A stretch of DNA of 64,000 nucleotides, taken from contig CAWJJU010000005.1 of assembly GCA_963843315.1 (NCBI GenBank), positions 186,001-250,000 on the forward strand. Direction: 5' to 3'. Below are positions 61,934 to 64,000 of this stretch, in pieces. A program made the position numbers and the translations under genes. Position 1 is the stretch's first letter. Every line of letters begins with the position of its first letter. This DNA is from JAWVFM01 sp963843315. GTDB taxonomy: Bacteria > Actinomycetota > Thermoleophilia > Solirubrobacterales > 70-9. The notes beneath the pieces are model-generated. The model was not told the origin of the DNA, made no database searches, and saw only the letters and a program-made list of their open reading frames with translations.

Positions 61934-62905
61934 CTACTTGACACAGATCGCCATTGCCTCGGAGAAGACCTCTCCCGAGGCGAAGCTCACGGTCTGTGCG
62001 CGCCAGGCGTCGTCGGGGGCAAGGTCGGCATCTCCGCCGTCGATCGGGAAGCTCGTGTTGATGCCCGACGTGTCGTAGTCCGGGCCATCGTTGTACTCGC
62101 TGAGGACGCCGCCGCCGGTCGCCTGCTTGCCGCCAGGACATTCTGCAGAACCATCCAGGGCACCGAACGCGGGCACCTGAAAGAAGCCGCCCCGAACCTT
62201 TTTGAAGTCCCCCTTGGCACACGTCGCATAGGCCGTGGCCGGCAGGCGCTTGGCGCCGTAGTTGTCGATGTACACCGCCCATTCTCTGCGGGTGCCAGGG
62301 AAGGTGTCTGCGATCAGGCCGTCGCCCGCCGGCGGGGCGTAGTCGACCCCGCCTCCGGTGACGTGCCGACCGTGACCGCAAAGAGCCGAGCTCGTGCTCT
62401 GATCCCCGGGTACGGCCTTGAAGCTCTGCGTGCGATAGGTCGGCTGCCGAGCCGCGCATACCGCGGCGACGTGGGCGGTCGTGGCAGCGTCGCGGTTGTC
62501 CACCCTGACTCGCCAGCCATCGTCGGGCCGCTTGTCACGATCTTTGCCGTCGAAGGGAAACGAAGCGACAAGGACCACGCTGCTGGCGTGAGCGCTCACT
62601 CCGCCGCCGAAGACGTGTTGGCCCTTGGGGCACTTCACGCTCGCGGTGGAGCGAGCGGGGAAGGACGCCACGTTGAAGGACCGGGTCTTCTGCGTGAACG
62701 AGAGAGCGCGGGGGGCCAGGAAGAGTGCAACCGCCAGCGCGAACGCGGAAGCCCAGGCGAAGTACTTCCACTTCCGTTCGCCTGAAGTCATGACCATTCC
62801 GGCCGCGCGGCGCGGGCGCCTCGACTCCGCTCCTACGACGCTCGCTTCCTGCTGTGCCATCGCCCGCGCAGTGCCTCTCAGAACTTTGTCGCGTTCCGCA
62901 CGCAA
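61934..62905 (-). CDS. exported protein with three Cys-containing repeats, function unknown
   Basis: Up to 323 residues. A membrane or signal segment (YFAWASAFALAVALFLAPRAL, about residues 48-68) is followed by three tandem repeats of 75-90 residues. Each has an early Cys-x-x-G and a GGGV turn (KCPKGQHVFGGGV, LCGHGRHVTGGGV, ECPGGKQATGGGV), a D-x-W or E-W strand and a final Cys (AVCA, ATCA, AICV). The two Cys per repeat probably form disulfides outside the cell. The family is unnamed to me. The start is uncertain: TTG 62905, ATG 62860 or ATG 62791, the last closest to the membrane segment. Confidence 0.7.
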   Translation of the reverse strand: MRAERDKVLRGTARAMAQQEASVVGAESRRPRRAAGMVMTSGERKWKYFAWASAFALAVALFLAPRALSFTQKTRSFNVASFPARSTASVKCPKGQHVFGGGVSAHASSVVLVASFPFDGKDRDKRPDDGWRVRVDNRDAATTAHVAAVCAARQPTYRTQSFKAVPGDQSTSSALCGHGRHVTGGGVDYAPPAGDGLIADTFPGTRREWAVYIDNYGAKRLPATAYATCAKGDFKKVRGGFFQVPAFGALDGSAECPGGKQATGGGVLSEYNDGPDYDTSGINTSFPIDGGDADLAPDDAWRAQTVSFASGEVFSEAMAICVK

Positions 62906-62948
62906 AGCAGCATAGACCGCTGCCTCGGCTCGATGGAGTGGGAGGCGG

Positions 62949-63917
62949 CTACGCGCTTGGGAACGTCGCCGCGAGGCCCGTCTTCAGGTCGCGCGGCTCG
63001 TAGCCGAGCTCGGCGCGGGCCTTGTCGTCCTTGGCCCAGAAGGTCACGCCGTCGGCCGAGCTGATCAGCTCGCGCATGTTCGGCGGCTGGCCCATGACCT
63101 TGCCGATCACGGGGCCGATGGGCGCCATGGCCTTCAGCAGGCCCGTGGGGATCGTTCGCTTCGGCGGCTTCTTGCCGACGACGCCGGCCAGCGAGTCGAG
63201 CAGCCCGCGCATCGTGGTGACCTCGCCGCCCATCACGTAGGACTCGCCGGGCTTGCCCCTGTCGAGCGCGAGGATGATGCCGGCGGCGATGTCCTCGACG
63301 TGCACCATGTTCATGCCGACGTCGGGGAAGGCAACCGCCGGCAGGCGGCCGCGGACGAAGTCGGTCATCTGCTTGCCGATCGCGGAGTGGTCGTCGGGCC
63401 CGAACACCCCGCCCGGCTGCACGATCACGCAGGGCAGCCCCTCGCCGATCAGCCGATCGGCGACCTCGTGGGCCTCGACCTTGGTCTGCTCGTAGTAGGA
63501 GGTGTAGGTGCCGCCGGGGTGCTGGAAGCTTTCGTCGACCACCTCGCCGTGGGTGTTGCCGAAGGCGACGATCGAGGAGACGTAGACGATCTTTCCGATC
63601 TTCGCCTCGAGCGCGGCGCCGAGGACGTTCTCGGTGCCGGTCACGTTGGCCTCGCGCATGGCGGCATGCTCGGACTCGGGGATCCCGACCTCGTAGACGG
63701 CGGCCCCGTGGATCACGGCGTCACAACCCTCCATGCCGGCGCGGATGGCCTGGCGATCGGAGAGGCTGGCCGCCACCACCTGGCAGCCCAGCTCCTCGAG
63801 CGACCTTCCCTTCTCGGGGCTGCGCGCGAGGGCGACCAACTCGTCGCCGCGCTCGCGCAGCTGGCGCACCACATGGCCGCCGATGAAGCCGGTTCCGCCG
63901 GTGACGAAGACCTTCAC
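62949..63917 (-). CDS. extended SDR NAD(P)-dependent epimerase/reductase
   Basis: A 322-residue extended short-chain dehydrogenase. The Rossmann motif VTGGTGFIGGHV is at residues 5-16, VYVSSIVAFG carries the catalytic Ser, and YTSYYEQTKVEAHE contains the YxxxK active site. It resembles dihydroflavonol-4-reductase/hopanoid-associated (HpnA-like) sugar epimerases, so the substrate is uncertain. GTG 63917 is set by TAGGGT (63930-63925 on the minus strand) 7 nt upstream, giving a leaderless mRNA. Divergent from the gene at 63964. Confidence 0.85.
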   Translation of the reverse strand: MKVFVTGGTGFIGGHVVRQLRERGDELVALARSPEKGRSLEELGCQVVAASLSDRQAIRAGMEGCDAVIHGAAVYEVGIPESEHAAMREANVTGTENVLGAALEAKIGKIVYVSSIVAFGNTHGEVVDESFQHPGGTYTSYYEQTKVEAHEVADRLIGEGLPCVIVQPGGVFGPDDHSAIGKQMTDFVRGRLPAVAFPDVGMNMVHVEDIAAGIILALDRGKPGESYVMGGEVTTMRGLLDSLAGVVGKKPPKRTIPTGLLKAMAPIGPVIGKVMGQPPNMRELISSADGVTFWAKDDKARAELGYEPRDLKTGLAATFPSA

Positions 63918-63924
63918 CCGAGAA

Positions 63925-63955
63925 ACCCTATTCGAGCGCGGGCCCCGCCTACACT
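63925..63955. promoter_or_regulatory. divergent pair of leaderless promoters
   Basis: Minus-strand TAGGGT (63930-63925) lies 7 nt before the SDR GTG, and plus-strand TACACT (63950-63955) lies 8 nt before ATG 63964. The two -10 elements are 19 bp apart, so their polymerases must compete for one ~46-bp region. Confidence 0.7.
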
Positions 63956-63963
63956 GAGCCCGG

Positions 63964-64000
63964 ATGGAGCGAGCAGGACCCGCGGGCGTCGTGAACCCTC
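63964..64000 (+). CDS. start of a gene running off the window
   Basis: ATG 63964 follows a TACACT -10 by 8 nt, the same spacing as other leaderless genes here, and opens MERAGPAGVVNP to the window end. Too short to identify. Confidence 0.55.
   Translation, partial: MERAGPAGVVNP

Overview
This is a gene-dense, roughly 70% G+C stretch of chromosome that fits a deep-branching actinobacterium, most likely class Thermoleophilia (Solirubrobacterales/Gaiellales-like). That placement is an inference. It rests on an actinobacterial-type integration host factor next to gmk and rpoZ, a PyrR-headed pyr operon with an actinobacterial-style leader hairpin, RNase Y and RNase J in the same neighbourhood, a ribF-rpsO-pnp block, and widespread leaderless genes: a TANNNT hexamer 6-10 nt before an ATG or GTG, with no Shine-Dalgarno sequence. 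There are no insertion sequences, prophage genes or CRISPR arrays.

Layout. 1-2360: end of threonine synthase, a MoaD/CysO-like sulfur carrier and a CDP-hexose synthesis pair. 2412-3043: tRNA-Arg(CCG) and a small PD-(D/E)XK nuclease under a near-ideal LexA box. 3071-7218: amino-acid dehydrogenase-like protein, VOC protein, RNase Z, TMEM175-like channel and an alpha/beta hydrolase. 7286-16646: PyrR-controlled operon pyrR-pyrB-pyrC-carA-(NTF2-like)-carB-pyrK-pyrD. 16658-20081: IHF, gmk, rpoZ, coaBC, TPR protein, dtd. 20120-28245: translation operon rimP-nusA-infB-DUF503-rbfA-nrnA-truB-ribF-rpsO. 28252-37797: pnp, M16 peptidase, dapB, a zinc-ribbon protein, an amidase, dapA and rnj. 37829-43445: secreted metalloprotease, Usp-like protein, methyltransferase, and an OmpR-type two-component system with a small transcription unit downstream. 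43545-60168: ftsK, cinA, thpR, recA, recX, rny, a cupredoxin, miaB, a glycosyltransferase-like gene, miaA, dapF and a DapL-like aminotransferase. 60184-64000: a chimeric remnant, glutamate decarboxylase, a secreted Cys-repeat protein, an SDR and the start of a divergent gene.

The genes form coherent modules: de novo UMP synthesis (all but pyrE and pyrF), RNA maturation and decay (rnz, rnj, pnp, rny, nrnA, thpR, dtd, miaA, miaB), translation initiation, DAP/lysine synthesis (dapA, dapB, dapL, dapF-like) and the SOS response (recA, recX and the nuclease).

Most interesting points: (i) the LexA-box nuclease beside the tRNA; (ii) a ~120-nt minus-strand transcription unit at 41109-41229 with its own promoter, four helically phased response-regulator-like repeats and a strong terminator; (iii) a NusA with an added zinc-knuckle motif and a tail built from eight in-frame copies of a 13-bp palindrome; (iv) a DapF homologue with serine in place of both catalytic cysteines; (v) an RNase Y without a membrane anchor behind a long leader. 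Caution: about a dozen single-base indels, mostly +1, interrupt otherwise well-conserved and often essential genes. Sequence error is the simplest explanation, so frameshifted genes are annotated across the break.
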